Positions 48,584-56,943 of a stretch of DNA of 64,000 nt are shown in pieces. The DNA comes from Sediminibacillus albus. Its GTDB lineage: Bacteria > Bacillota > Bacilli > Bacillales > Amphibacillaceae. Below the pieces are notes generated by a model. The model was not told where the DNA came from, did not search any database, and saw only the letters and a list, made by a program, of their open reading frames with translations. Each line of letters opens with the position of its first letter. Within the stretch, counting starts at the first letter, position 1. The position numbers and the translations under genes were made by a program. Location: the NCBI RefSeq assembly GCF_900101125.1, contig NZ_FNFL01000001.1, positions 620,001-684,000 of the forward strand, read 5' to 3'.

Positions 48584-48617
48584 TGGAGCAAACCTATTTT
48601 TTTAAAAGGAGAACGAA

Positions 48618-49613
48618 ATGAAAGTTATACTAGCAACCCCTAACTTCCATCAACCACGAGGAAATACGGTTACAGTAAAACGAATTGCCGATGGCCTCAA
48701 TAAACTAGGAGTAAATACAGAAATCGTCTCCATTACCGATGATAATAAACAAACTGTTATCCCGAAAGTCGATATTGTCCATGGCTTTCATGCCTATCGC
48801 TTTTATCAATTCATGAAACAACTGAAAAGTAAACCGGAAACCTATATCGTTACCATCACGGGAACAGATCTCAATCATTACTTATGGGATACAAGTACTC
48901 GCCCAGATGTGATAGCTTCGTTAACGGGAGCTGAAGCCATCCACGTTTTCAATGATGAGGCGAAAGAAACACTGCTAAGGGAAGTGCCAAATGTAAAGCA
49001 TAAGACGTATATGATTCCCCAGGGAACGGACGATTTCCGTGAAGATGGCCAAACCTTCGATAAGGATGCCGGTTCCTGCTTATTTGTTTTGCCAGCCGGC
49101 ATCAGAAAAGTAAAAAACGTACCGAGCGCTATCCATATGCTTCGCAAATTACATGAGAAATCCCCCCATATCAAACTTTGGATTATCGGGCCTGTTCTGG
49201 AAAGCGATGAAGGCAAAATTGTTAAAGATCTTGTCGCACAAAACAGCGATTGGGTTACGTATTTAGGCCAGTTAAACCATGCCGACATGGGGGCGGTGTA
49301 CCGGAAGGCTGATGTTCTGCTGAATACTTCTCATTCAGAGGGGCAATCATCGGCAATTTTAGAAGCAATGGCTTTCGGGATTCCTGTTTTAGTAGCTGGA
49401 AATCAAGGGAATCGTAGTATTGTCGCCCATCGGGAGACAGGTTTTATTTATGAGAATGAAAACCAATTTCTTGATTATGCAGAAGAAATCATGAATAATA
49501 ACAATTTAAGGCAGTCGATTGGACAGGCTGCTGCCCAATACATTGCCGAATTTCATTCCAGCCAGCATGAAGCTGAAGCCTTGCTGAAGATTTACCAGCA
49601 GTCCATCGAGTAG
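48618..49613 (+). CDS. SenB-like GT-B glycosyltransferase (putative selenosugar synthase)
   Basis: A 331-aa GT-B enzyme. The opening MKVILATPNFHQPRGNTVTV, the segment HGFHAYRFYQF and VTITGTDLNHYL match my recollection of the SenB pattern (TPAP..GN..TA, ALHA.RS, ALTGTDLY). The C-terminal half has the retaining-GT signature HSEGQSSAILEAMAFGIPVL (E-x7-E type). SenB proteins join selenophosphate to a UDP-sugar, forming a 1-seleno-sugar. The gene is followed after 66 bp by selD, with no terminator between them. No senA-like gene is in the window. An ordinary GT4 cell-wall enzyme is the alternative, but the selD linkage argues against it. Confidence 0.7.
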   Translation: MKVILATPNFHQPRGNTVTVKRIADGLNKLGVNTEIVSITDDNKQTVIPKVDIVHGFHAYRFYQFMKQLKSKPETYIVTITGTDLNHYLWDTSTRPDVIASLTGAEAIHVFNDEAKETLLREVPNVKHKTYMIPQGTDDFREDGQTFDKDAGSCLFVLPAGIRKVKNVPSAIHMLRKLHEKSPHIKLWIIGPVLESDEGKIVKDLVAQNSDWVTYLGQLNHADMGAVYRKADVLLNTSHSEGQSSAILEAMAFGIPVLVAGNQGNRSIVAHRETGFIYENENQFLDYAEEIMNNNNLRQSIGQAAAQYIAEFHSSQHEAEALLKIYQQSIE

Positions 49614-49679
49614 CAGGCTGGATTTATCAAGAAAAGCAGTTTCCACTGTATTTCGGAACCGAAAAAGGAGTGAGCAACC

Positions 49680-50729
49680 ATGTCTAGAGAAGATATTATC
49701 AAATTGACTTCCTTATCTACGAAAGGCGGCTGAGGATGCAAAATAGGTCCTGAAGACCTGGCGCAGGTGCTGCGCCACTTACCGAAGTCCGTACCAGATC
49801 CTAACCTGCTTGTCGGCCTGGAAACGGCAGACGATGCAGGTGTATATAAAATAAATGATGACACAGCTCTAGTCCAGACACTGGATTACTTTACACCAAT
49901 TGTAGATGATCCATATATGTTCGGGCAAATCGCTGCTGCTAATGCATTGAGCGACGTTTATGCGATGGGCGGGAAGCCAATCACCGTCATGAATATTGTC
50001 GGGTTCCCGATTAACACGCTGGATAAAAGCGTTCTTGCTGATATTTTGGCAGGGTCCTCCGATAAGGTTAAAGAATCAGGAGCTGTTCTTGTCGGCGGAC
50101 ACTCTATCGATGACCAGGAACCTAAGTTTGGCTTGTCCGTCACCGGAACTGTCCACCCGGATAAAATCCGTGCCAATGCGGGCGCAAAACCGGGAGACAA
50201 GCTTATTCTCACCAAACCAATCGGTGTCGGGATTTTGACCACAGCTATCAAGCAGGATTTGCTTGATGACCAAGCAACTGATGAAGTCATGAAAGTAATG
50301 GCTGCGTTGAACAAGCATGCTGCTGAAGCGATGGAAAACCATACGGTCCATGCATGTACTGATGTCACTGGGTTTGGATTGTTGGGCCACACAAGGGAAA
50401 TAGCGGAAGGCAGTAAAGTCGGAATCACTATCCACAATAAAGACGTTCCGCTCCTATCTCAGGCTAGGGAACTAGCAGAACAAAACGTCATACCTGGAGG
50501 CACGAAAAAAAATCATCAATGGCTTGATGATTGTATCGATTACCAGGAGGGCATCTCTGAGATAGACCAGCTGATCCTGTGTGATGCCGTTACTTCAGGA
50601 GGATTATTGATTTCTGTCCCGGAAGCTGAAGCAGCAGACCTTCAGCAAAAGCTGAAGGACAGCGAAATACCGTCGGCAATCATCGGTGAAGTAACCAGTG
50701 AAAAACCAGGGCGCATTACTGTCATTTAA
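49680..50729 (+). CDS. selD: Selenide, water dikinase with Sec18
   Basis: A 349-aa protein that makes selenophosphate from selenide and ATP. A TGA at codon 18 (49731-49733) sits in the active-site loop STKGG-U-GCKIGPEDL, where other SelD proteins have Cys or Sec. DDAGVYKINDD, NALSDVYAMGG and DVTGFGLLGH are the metal/ATP motifs. The ATG is preceded by AAAAAGGAG. Starting at the next internal start would delete the catalytic loop. Since it makes its own Sec supply, it is self-dependent. Forms an operon with the SenB-like gene. Confidence 0.96.
49760..49776 (+). promoter_or_regulatory. SECIS hairpin in selD
   Basis: GGCGCA and TGCGCC form a perfect 6-bp stem with loop GGTGC that begins 33 nt after the TGA. 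This fits the bacterial SECIS distance and the G at the loop start. A smaller hairpin (AGGTC/GACCT) lies between. Confidence 0.65.
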
Positions 50730-50766
50730 TTACCATCACCAGAAAGGTCCGGTTTATTATGGTTGG

Positions 50767-50794
50767 AAAAAAGGGCTCACAGGAGCCCTTTTTT
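50767..50794 (+). terminator. Terminator after selD
   Basis: AAAAAGGGCTC and GAGCCCTTTTT around a 3-4 nt loop with a T-run. Ends the senB-like/selD operon. Confidence 0.85.
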
Positions 50795-50884
50795 CTACTT
50801 TCTACTATCGCCAGGCTCGTTAAGCTACACATATAAATGCTATGCCGATTATGGGATTATATTGGACAAGAAAGGGTTAATGTT

Positions 50885-51823
50885 ATGAAAGTGCTCGTTA
50901 CCGGAGGTGCCGGCTTTATTGGCAGGTATGTAGTAGATGCTTTGCTAACAGAAAATTACGATGTAGCCGTGATTGACTATGACCGCACATCTGCGCTAAG
51001 CCGCATGGAAAATGTGGAATATTATCCGGTTGATATAACTAGAGGCTTGGACCAGGTGTTTGAAATAGAACAGCCGGAATGCGTCATTCATCTTGCTGCC
51101 CAAGTGGATGTCACTAAATCGGCAGCCGATCCAGGCTTGGATGCAGAAACAAACATTTACGGTACAATCAATATTTTAAAAAGCTGTCAAAAACACCGAG
51201 TCGGAAAAATTATTTTTGCCTCTTCTGCGGCTGTTTATGGAGAGCCGCAGTTTTTAGGCATCTCTGAAGATCACCCGCAGGTTCCTATCTCTTTTTATGG
51301 GATTTCCAAACATGCCGCTGAGAATTACGTCAAGCTGTATGCAAGCTTACATGGAATTAATTATACGATTCTACGGTATGCAAATGTATATGGACCTGTT
51401 TTTGACCAAAAAGGAGAAGGCAACGTAATTTTCAATTTCCTTGAGAAGATGACGAATGGCAGGCGTCCGATCATTTACGGGAATGGCAATCAAACGCGGG
51501 ATTTCATTTTCGTCAAAGATGTAGCGGCAGCAATTCTGGCTGCCATCAGGCGGGGTGATCAGCAGACATTGAATATTGGAACAAACCTTCCTACAAATCT
51601 AAACCAGCTTGCCGCACAGCTTAATTCCCTGTTAGGAACCGAACTAATGCCAGAATATTTAACAGACCGGAGCGGGGATATTAAGGAAAGTTACTTAGAA
51701 AACAAAAAAGCATTACGTGAGCTGGATTGGAAGGTCCGTTATCCCCTGACAAAGGGGCTGAAGGAAACAATAGAAAACTGGAACCATGATCCTTTAAACG
51801 ACATGGATAAAAATTATCAATAA
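50885..51823 (+). CDS. NAD-dependent sugar-nucleotide epimerase/dehydratase
   Basis: A 312-aa extended SDR resembling UDP-glucose/GlcNAc 4-epimerase. NAD motif VTGGAGFIGRYVVDAL, the catalytic S(SAAVYG) and YGISKHAAENY (Y-x3-K), and RYANVYGP are complete. The ATG at 50885 follows AAAGGG; an earlier in-frame start is without a site. It could supply or alter the UDP-sugar used by the SenB-like enzyme, but cell-surface sugar roles are equally possible. It begins a second unit with the transporter genes (31-bp gap). Confidence 0.8.
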   Translation: MKVLVTGGAGFIGRYVVDALLTENYDVAVIDYDRTSALSRMENVEYYPVDITRGLDQVFEIEQPECVIHLAAQVDVTKSAADPGLDAETNIYGTINILKSCQKHRVGKIIFASSAAVYGEPQFLGISEDHPQVPISFYGISKHAAENYVKLYASLHGINYTILRYANVYGPVFDQKGEGNVIFNFLEKMTNGRRPIIYGNGNQTRDFIFVKDVAAAILAAIRRGDQQTLNIGTNLPTNLNQLAAQLNSLLGTELMPEYLTDRSGDIKESYLENKKALRELDWKVRYPLTKGLKETIENWNHDPLNDMDKNYQ

Positions 51824-51854
51824 TCCACTTAATAATAATAATGAGGTGAAAGTA

Positions 51855-52763
51855 ATGAAGAAATGGATCCCTTTTGCATTTATTCTCAGTCTTGTGCTAA
51901 TTATAACAGCCTGTGGAAGCAATCAGGAAAACCAAACAGACCAGCAATCGGAAGACGGTGACAAGGATGAAACATTCACTATCGGTGTCATCCCTGCCCA
52001 AACAGAAGGCGAAATGGAACAGGCAATGGATAAGCTTCAATCAATAATCGACGAACAAATGGACAAGAAGGTTACCGTCGATGTTTATCCTGATTATAAC
52101 GGGGTAGTAGAAGCGATGAACTACGATAAAATTGATATGGCTTATTTCGGTCCATTGACGTATGTGGTGGCACACGAAAAAAGCGGAGCAAAAGCAATCA
52201 TCACCCAACTTATTGATGGTGAACCGTATTACCATTCCTATATTATCACGCACAAGGATAATCCATGGGAATCACTGGATGGTCTTTTGGAAAATCCAGC
52301 GGAAGTCGATTTCGCTTTCGGTGATCCTAACTCCACATCCGGAGCGCTAATTCCGGAAATCGAGCTACAAGACCAAGGTGTTTACCAATCAGAAGATGAT
52401 CATTCTTTCCAGTCTGTCCGATTTACTGGTTCTCATGACGCCACTGCCCTAGCGGTTCAAAACCAGCAAGTGGATGCAGGGGCAATTGATAGTGCCATCT
52501 TTAACCAGCTTGTCGAATCAGGAAAGGTTGACGGAGAACAAGTCAAAACTATCTGGAAGTCAGAAGAATTATTCCAATACCCGTGGGCTGTTCATCAAGA
52601 CACAGATCAAGAAACAATCAACATTTTACAGGAAACGTTCCAATCCATCGAAGATGAGGAAATACTGAACGCATTTGGTGCGACTGGGTTTACGACTGCT
52701 GAGAATGAAGACTATGAAAGTATTCGAAAGGCAGCTGCCAAACAAGGAATTATCGAAGAATAG
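51855..52763 (+). CDS. PhnD-family substrate-binding lipoprotein
   Basis: A 302-aa protein. Lipobox TACG (Cys about residue 19) gives a membrane-anchored binding protein of the phosphate/phosphite/phosphonate type: TIGVIPAQTEGEM, DIAYFGP-like DMAYFGPLTYVVA and FGDPNSTSGALIPEI are hallmark ligand-site segments. The ATG at 51855 follows GAGGTG. It partners with the permease and ATPase downstream. The ligand may be a phosphonate; given the selenium genes around it, a selenium compound is a speculative option. Confidence 0.85.
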   Translation: MKKWIPFAFILSLVLIITACGSNQENQTDQQSEDGDKDETFTIGVIPAQTEGEMEQAMDKLQSIIDEQMDKKVTVDVYPDYNGVVEAMNYDKIDMAYFGPLTYVVAHEKSGAKAIITQLIDGEPYYHSYIITHKDNPWESLDGLLENPAEVDFAFGDPNSTSGALIPEIELQDQGVYQSEDDHSFQSVRFTGSHDATALAVQNQQVDAGAIDSAIFNQLVESGKVDGEQVKTIWKSEELFQYPWAVHQDTDQETINILQETFQSIEDEEILNAFGATGFTTAENEDYESIRKAAAKQGIIEE

Positions 52764-52775
52764 AGCTGATTTTCC

Positions 52776-53531
52776 ATGTGGTTTAAACGACGCAATTTAC
52801 TAACTTTATTCATCCTCTGTCTGCTGATTTATTTCAGCATGAGGCTTACAGAGTTTGATTTGTCAAAGTTCAGAGACTTTCGCAATATGATTGATTTTTT
52901 GTCTCAATGGTTTCCGATGGAGTATTCCAAGCTTCCGGGCATGATAAGTGATAGTATGGAAACATTGGCCATGGCTTTTTTAGGAAGCATATTTGGCTTG
53001 ATTATCGGTTTGCCAATTAGTTTTCTTGCAGCCTGGAATACAGCGCCATCAAAGTATCTCTATCATTTATCCAGATTAGTACTCAGTTTCGTTCGTTCCA
53101 TACCGGAAATTGTTTTTGGACTAATATTATTAACTGCTCTTGGGCTTGGTCCATTTCCAGCAGTTCTTGCCATCACTTTCCATAATATCGGTGTGCTTGG
53201 AAAGTTGATATCCGAATTGGTAGAAGCTTCCGATCCTGGACCACAGGAAGCAATGAAAGCGGTAGGCTCCAAGAACTGGTTTGCCCACTTGTTCAGTATT
53301 CTGCCGCAAATCTGGCCAAATGTACTTTCACATTACTTCTATCGCTTTGAAGTAGCCATCCGTACCTCGCTTGTACTTGGTTTTATTGGTGGCGGCGGGA
53401 TTGGACAGCGCTTGTTTAATGACTTCAAAACGTTTCAGTATTCATCTGTTTCTCTCGACGTCCTGATTATTATGATAATAGTCATCTGTGTGGATTTACT
53501 AGGCAGCTACGTTCGAAACAGAGTCATATAA
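52776..53531 (+). CDS. PhnE-family ABC permease
   Basis: A 251-aa permease with about five to six helices and the EAA loop (EAMKAVGSKNWFAHLFSILP). LGFIGGGGIGQRLF is typical of PhnE. Located 12 bp after the binding-protein gene. Confidence 0.88.
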   Translation: MWFKRRNLLTLFILCLLIYFSMRLTEFDLSKFRDFRNMIDFLSQWFPMEYSKLPGMISDSMETLAMAFLGSIFGLIIGLPISFLAAWNTAPSKYLYHLSRLVLSFVRSIPEIVFGLILLTALGLGPFPAVLAITFHNIGVLGKLISELVEASDPGPQEAMKAVGSKNWFAHLFSILPQIWPNVLSHYFYRFEVAIRTSLVLGFIGGGGIGQRLFNDFKTFQYSSVSLDVLIIMIIVICVDLLGSYVRNRVI

Positions 53532-53545
53532 GGAGGTGCCCTGCT

Positions 53546-54319
53546 ATGCTGGAAATCAAAGACTTATCTGTCCGTTACCCGGGCGGTGACCAAAATGCAC
53601 TGACAGATATCGACCTTTCACTTTCTCAAGGGGATTTCGTATGTATCCTTGGAAAAAGCGGGTCAGGAAAATCGACGTTAATCCGAAGTATTAATAGTTT
53701 ACAAAAACCAACGGCTGGAGAAGTATTTTGGCAAAATCAACAGCTTTCTGCATTGTCCGAAGAGGAATTGCGGAAAGTCCGCAGGCAAATGGGCATGATT
53801 TTTCAGCACTTTAATCTGATTCCCCGTCTTACCGTTATGCAGAATGTTTTGACCGGGTCATTCGGTTACCGTAATAGTCTAAAAAATTTAATCGGGTTGT
53901 TTACAAAAGAAGAAAAACAAGAGGCACACCAGGTAATCGCCGACGTCGGGCTGGAAAATATGGCTGACCGGCGGGTGGAGCTGTTAAGCGGTGGCCAAAA
54001 ACAGCGGGTAGGAATAGCCAGAGCACTGTTACAGCGTCCGCAAGTGATGCTGGGAGATGAACCTGTATCAAGTCTTGACCCCGGCACCTCCAATCATATT
54101 TTTTCCTTGCTGCAGCAAATGCATCAAACGTATCACTTGCTGTCGATTATTAATGTCCATGATGTCGAGCTTGCTAAACGTTATGCGACAAGAATTATTG
54201 CCTTGAAGGAAGGAAAAATTATTTTTGACGGTCCGCCGGATCAGTTTACGGCCAAACAGTTTGAGGAAACATATGATTCAAGACAGGCTATGGTCCAGAA
54301 GGAACCAGCAACCAACTAA
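53546..54319 (+). CDS. PhnC-family ABC ATPase
   Basis: A 257-aa ATPase. Walker A GKSGSGKST, Q-loop IFQHFNL, signature LSGGQKQRVGIARAL, Walker B VMLGDEPVSSLDP. AAGGAGG precedes the ATG. It energises the PhnDE-type importer. The next gene, a deacetylase, follows after 17 bp. Confidence 0.9.
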   Translation: MLEIKDLSVRYPGGDQNALTDIDLSLSQGDFVCILGKSGSGKSTLIRSINSLQKPTAGEVFWQNQQLSALSEEELRKVRRQMGMIFQHFNLIPRLTVMQNVLTGSFGYRNSLKNLIGLFTKEEKQEAHQVIADVGLENMADRRVELLSGGQKQRVGIARALLQRPQVMLGDEPVSSLDPGTSNHIFSLLQQMHQTYHLLSIINVHDVELAKRYATRIIALKEGKIIFDGPPDQFTAKQFEETYDSRQAMVQKEPATN

Positions 54320-54336
54320 AAAGGGGGTAGATCGGA

Positions 54337-54963
54337 ATGGCCAGTCCATGAGTGGTCACCAATTCAAGGGTCGTGTACGACTCTCCAGATAAAGGTATCC
54401 TGACAAAGGTGTCGGGAGAAAAAACAGTCGCCCTTACGTTCGACGATGGCCCTGCCCGGGTATTACCAGATCTTTTAGATAGTTTAAAGCAAGAAGACGT
54501 ACCAGCAACTTTTTTTTGGCAATCAAGGCTGCTACATCATCAACGTCCATGGCGGAGGTTACTGGATGATGGGCACCAAATCGGCACCCATACAATCAAC
54601 CACCCGGATTTAACGGCATTATCTTTTGAAAAACAATATCAGCAGCTGGCTAAAAGTGTCCGTATAATTGAAGCAGTTACTGGGACAAAGGTACGTTATT
54701 TCCGGCCGCCGTTCGGCCAATATAATGAAACGACTAAACAGGCTGCTCAACAGCTTGGATTAACGACTGTGCTATGGAAAGTTGCTTCGATTGACTGGGA
54801 ATTAAAAAATGAGCCGCAGCAAATAATCACAAATGTTACAGAACATTTGGAGGACGGGGCAATTATTTTGTTGCACGAATTACAGCAGACAGCGGAAATA
54901 TTGCCAGAGTTGATTCAAGCAATCAGACAAAAAGGCTATACATTCCGAAATTTGCCGAATTAA
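54337..54963 (+). CDS. NodB-type polysaccharide deacetylase, in-frame UGA (Sec5)
   Basis: A 208-aa protein with TGA at codon 5 (54349-54351): MASP-U-VVTNSRVV. The CE4 domain is complete: TFDDGP (metal Asp pair), HTINHP (metal His), RPPFG and ILLHE. It has no signal peptide, so it should work in the cytoplasm, and the only Cys-type residue is the putative Sec. The ribosome binding site AAGGGGG is 9 nt from the ATG at 54337 but 24 nt from the GTG after the TGA, so the UGA appears to lie inside the gene. A SECIS-like hairpin follows. Co-directional with the transporter genes. A translational start at the GTG remains the alternative. Confidence 0.62.
54367..54384 (+). promoter_or_regulatory. Candidate SECIS hairpin of the deacetylase gene
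   Basis: AGGGTCG and CGACTCT form a 7-bp stem (one G-U pair) with loop TGTA, starting 23 nt after the TGA. It has a G at loop position 2. Confidence 0.55.
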
Positions 54964-54964
54964 A

Positions 54965-55011
54965 AAAAGGTGATCCGCCTTATTTTAACAGACGGATCAC
55001 CTTCTTTATTT
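54965..55011. terminator. Bidirectional terminator
   Basis: AAGGTGATCCGCC pairs with ACGGATCACCTT (minor end mismatch), flanked by A- and T-rich tails. Between the convergent deacetylase and thioredoxin-like genes. Confidence 0.8.
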
Positions 55012-55012
55012 T

Positions 55013-55324
55013 TTAAGACTGGGCGAATGCTTTGACCTGTTCCTCTGGCATAAAGCCAACCGAACGATCCGCTTCTTCTCCCCCATCTTTTATTTTTACC
55101 ATGGTCGGAATACTTTGTACTCCAAACTGTTCAGCTAATTCTGGTGATTCATCGATATCGACATAATAAAAATCAACCGTGTCAAGCTGCTCAGAAACGC
55201 TTGAGACCACCGGCCTCAACATACGGCAGCCTGGTCACCAATCAGCCCCGAATTCGAGGATCATCGGCTTATTCATCGATTTCGCAAGATCTTTAAATTG
55301 CTCTGCTGTAATTTTTTCAGCCAT
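55013..55324 (-). CDS. Thioredoxin-family selenoprotein (WUPGC)
   Basis: A 103-aa thioredoxin fold with TGA at codon 30 (55237-55235) in the active site: LEFGADW-U-PGCRML. Sec replaces the nucleophilic Cys of W-C-x-x-C. The cis-Pro segment QSIPTMVKI and the FYYVDIDESPELAEQFGV block are typical. AAGGAGG precedes the ATG at 55324; a call starting after the TGA would lose the active site. A selenol nucleophile would suit fast peroxide or thiol exchange chemistry. Convergent with the deacetylase gene. Confidence 0.92.
55201..55219 (-). promoter_or_regulatory. SECIS hairpin in the thioredoxin-like gene
   Basis: TTGAGGCC and GGTCTCAA pair over 8 bp (one G-U) with loop GGT, starting 24 nt after the TGA. 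The best-formed SECIS candidate in the window. Confidence 0.8.
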
Positions 55325-55442
55325 ACTTACCCTCCTTCTGCTTGTCTCAATCCTTCTCTATGAGAAGATAATTTTGATATTAACATCTCTTTTCTATAAA
55401 TTCCACGATACTGTTTCGGCAAAACCCTCTGCATATAAAATT

Positions 55443-56918
55443 TTATATTGCAGTTTTTGATGAGGTATTGCCAGTTTCAGCTTCCGGTTCATTCGTCCGG
55501 ATTCCAAACCCTCCTGTATATGGAGCCAGGAAGCCATACAAAGCAGAAAAGATTATTCCTCCTAAATTGAAGATCGCCCACGGCAGAAATTCAAAGTTCC
55601 CAACACCTAGCGTTGTTGCCATAAATACGCCCGAAACCGTCCAAGGCATCAAGGCCTCGGTAATAGTAACAGAATCTTCCATACTGCGTGACAAATTGAC
55701 AGGATGCAGATTCTTTTTCTTGTAAACGTCTCCATAAATATCCTGAACTAAAAAGTAAGTAACCAATGCATTTGATGTACAGTTAATAACTGCAAAACCT
55801 GTAAGCAACGAGGCAAAAATGACACTCCCCACCGATTTCAGATAAGTAATCATTTTCTCAAGGATAACATTAAGTGCCTGTGAAACCTCTAAAGCCGAAG
55901 CGAAGAAAAAAGCGCAAAACACAAAGAATGTGGCTCCATACATCGAATATAAACCACCTCTGTTCAACAGTCCTTGCATGTCCTCACTGATAATCCCGGC
56001 ATCCAGGCCAGGAATAGCAGCGGCCAGCATGTCCACGTGAAATCCTTCAACTGCTGCAGTAAACAAATTGCTTACCGAGGCATTTTGGAAAAACAATGCA
56101 ATAGCCATTGCCGATAAGGCTGAGACAAACAAAACAATCAACGGCGATTTTTTCATTAAGGAACCTGCAATGACGATAACCGCTGGTATCAGAACGACTA
56201 CATTTAAGTTAAATAATTGTCCGATTCCTGATAACATTTCTTCTACATTCGTCAATTGAGCTGGATTCGAATCAATTTTCAAACCGACAAAATAAAACAC
56301 GATGATAGCAATAACTGACGAAGGAATGGAAGTGTAAAGCATATGGCGTATATGTTCATACAAATTAGAACCGGCAGCCAAGGAGCTCATGTTGGTAGTA
56401 TCTGATAGCGGGGATAATTTATCACCGAAGTATGCACCAGACACGACAGCACCTGCTGTAACTGCCAAAGAAAGATCCATGGTTTGGGCGATGCTCATCA
56501 GCGCTACCCCTATCGTACCTGCCGATCCCCATGAAGTTCCCACACAAGTGGAGACAATAGCAGTAACAATAAACGCCATCACATATAAATAGCTCGGATT
56601 GATGATTTCTAATCCATAATAGACGAAAAAAGGGATGGTACCGGAAATCATCCATGTGCCAATCAATAAGCCTATGCTAAAAAGGATAAGAATTGCTGGT
56701 AAAGCCTTCTTAATTTTATCGCCCATTACTACTAGAATTTTCTCCCAGCTATGACCATGAAACACGGCAAAAACCGCAAAAATTGCTCCAGCAAATATTA
56801 GCATTAACTCTGCCTGATATTTGAGAACCCCTATCCCTATGATAAATACAGCTAACGCAATCAAGATTGGCACCAATGCCATACCAATGGACGGACGTCT
56901 TATTTCTGCTTGATTCAT
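55443..56918 (-). CDS. nhaC: Na+/H+ antiporter NhaC
   Basis: A 491-aa protein with about 11-12 helices. TSWGSAGTIGVALM, AYFGDKLSPLSDTTNMSS and the C-terminal ALMPWTVSGVFMA are NhaC landmarks. It exports Na+ for H+ in alkaline or saline conditions. The ATG at 56918 follows GAGGAG. It is downstream of a transsulfuration enzyme on the same strand (26 bp), so possibly co-transcribed. Confidence 0.9.
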   Translation of the reverse strand: MNQAEIRRPSIGMALVPILIALAVFIIGIGVLKYQAELMLIFAGAIFAVFAVFHGHSWEKILVVMGDKIKKALPAILILFSIGLLIGTWMISGTIPFFVYYGLEIINPSYLYVMAFIVTAIVSTCVGTSWGSAGTIGVALMSIAQTMDLSLAVTAGAVVSGAYFGDKLSPLSDTTNMSSLAAGSNLYEHIRHMLYTSIPSSVIAIIVFYFVGLKIDSNPAQLTNVEEMLSGIGQLFNLNVVVLIPAVIVIAGSLMKKSPLIVLFVSALSAMAIALFFQNASVSNLFTAAVEGFHVDMLAAAIPGLDAGIISEDMQGLLNRGGLYSMYGATFFVFCAFFFASALEVSQALNVILEKMITYLKSVGSVIFASLLTGFAVINCTSNALVTYFLVQDIYGDVYKKKNLHPVNLSRSMEDSVTITEALMPWTVSGVFMATTLGVGNFEFLPWAIFNLGGIIFSALYGFLAPYTGGFGIRTNEPEAETGNTSSKTAI

Positions 56919-56943
56919 CAATTAACACTCCTCTTATTATTGA

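Larger units (their letters stand above)
48150..48617. other. Intergenic region at the accessory/selenium-locus border
   Basis: Contains dispersed repeat copy 4 (48405-48428) and the promoter of the SenB-like gene at the right. No gene seen. Confidence 0.5.
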
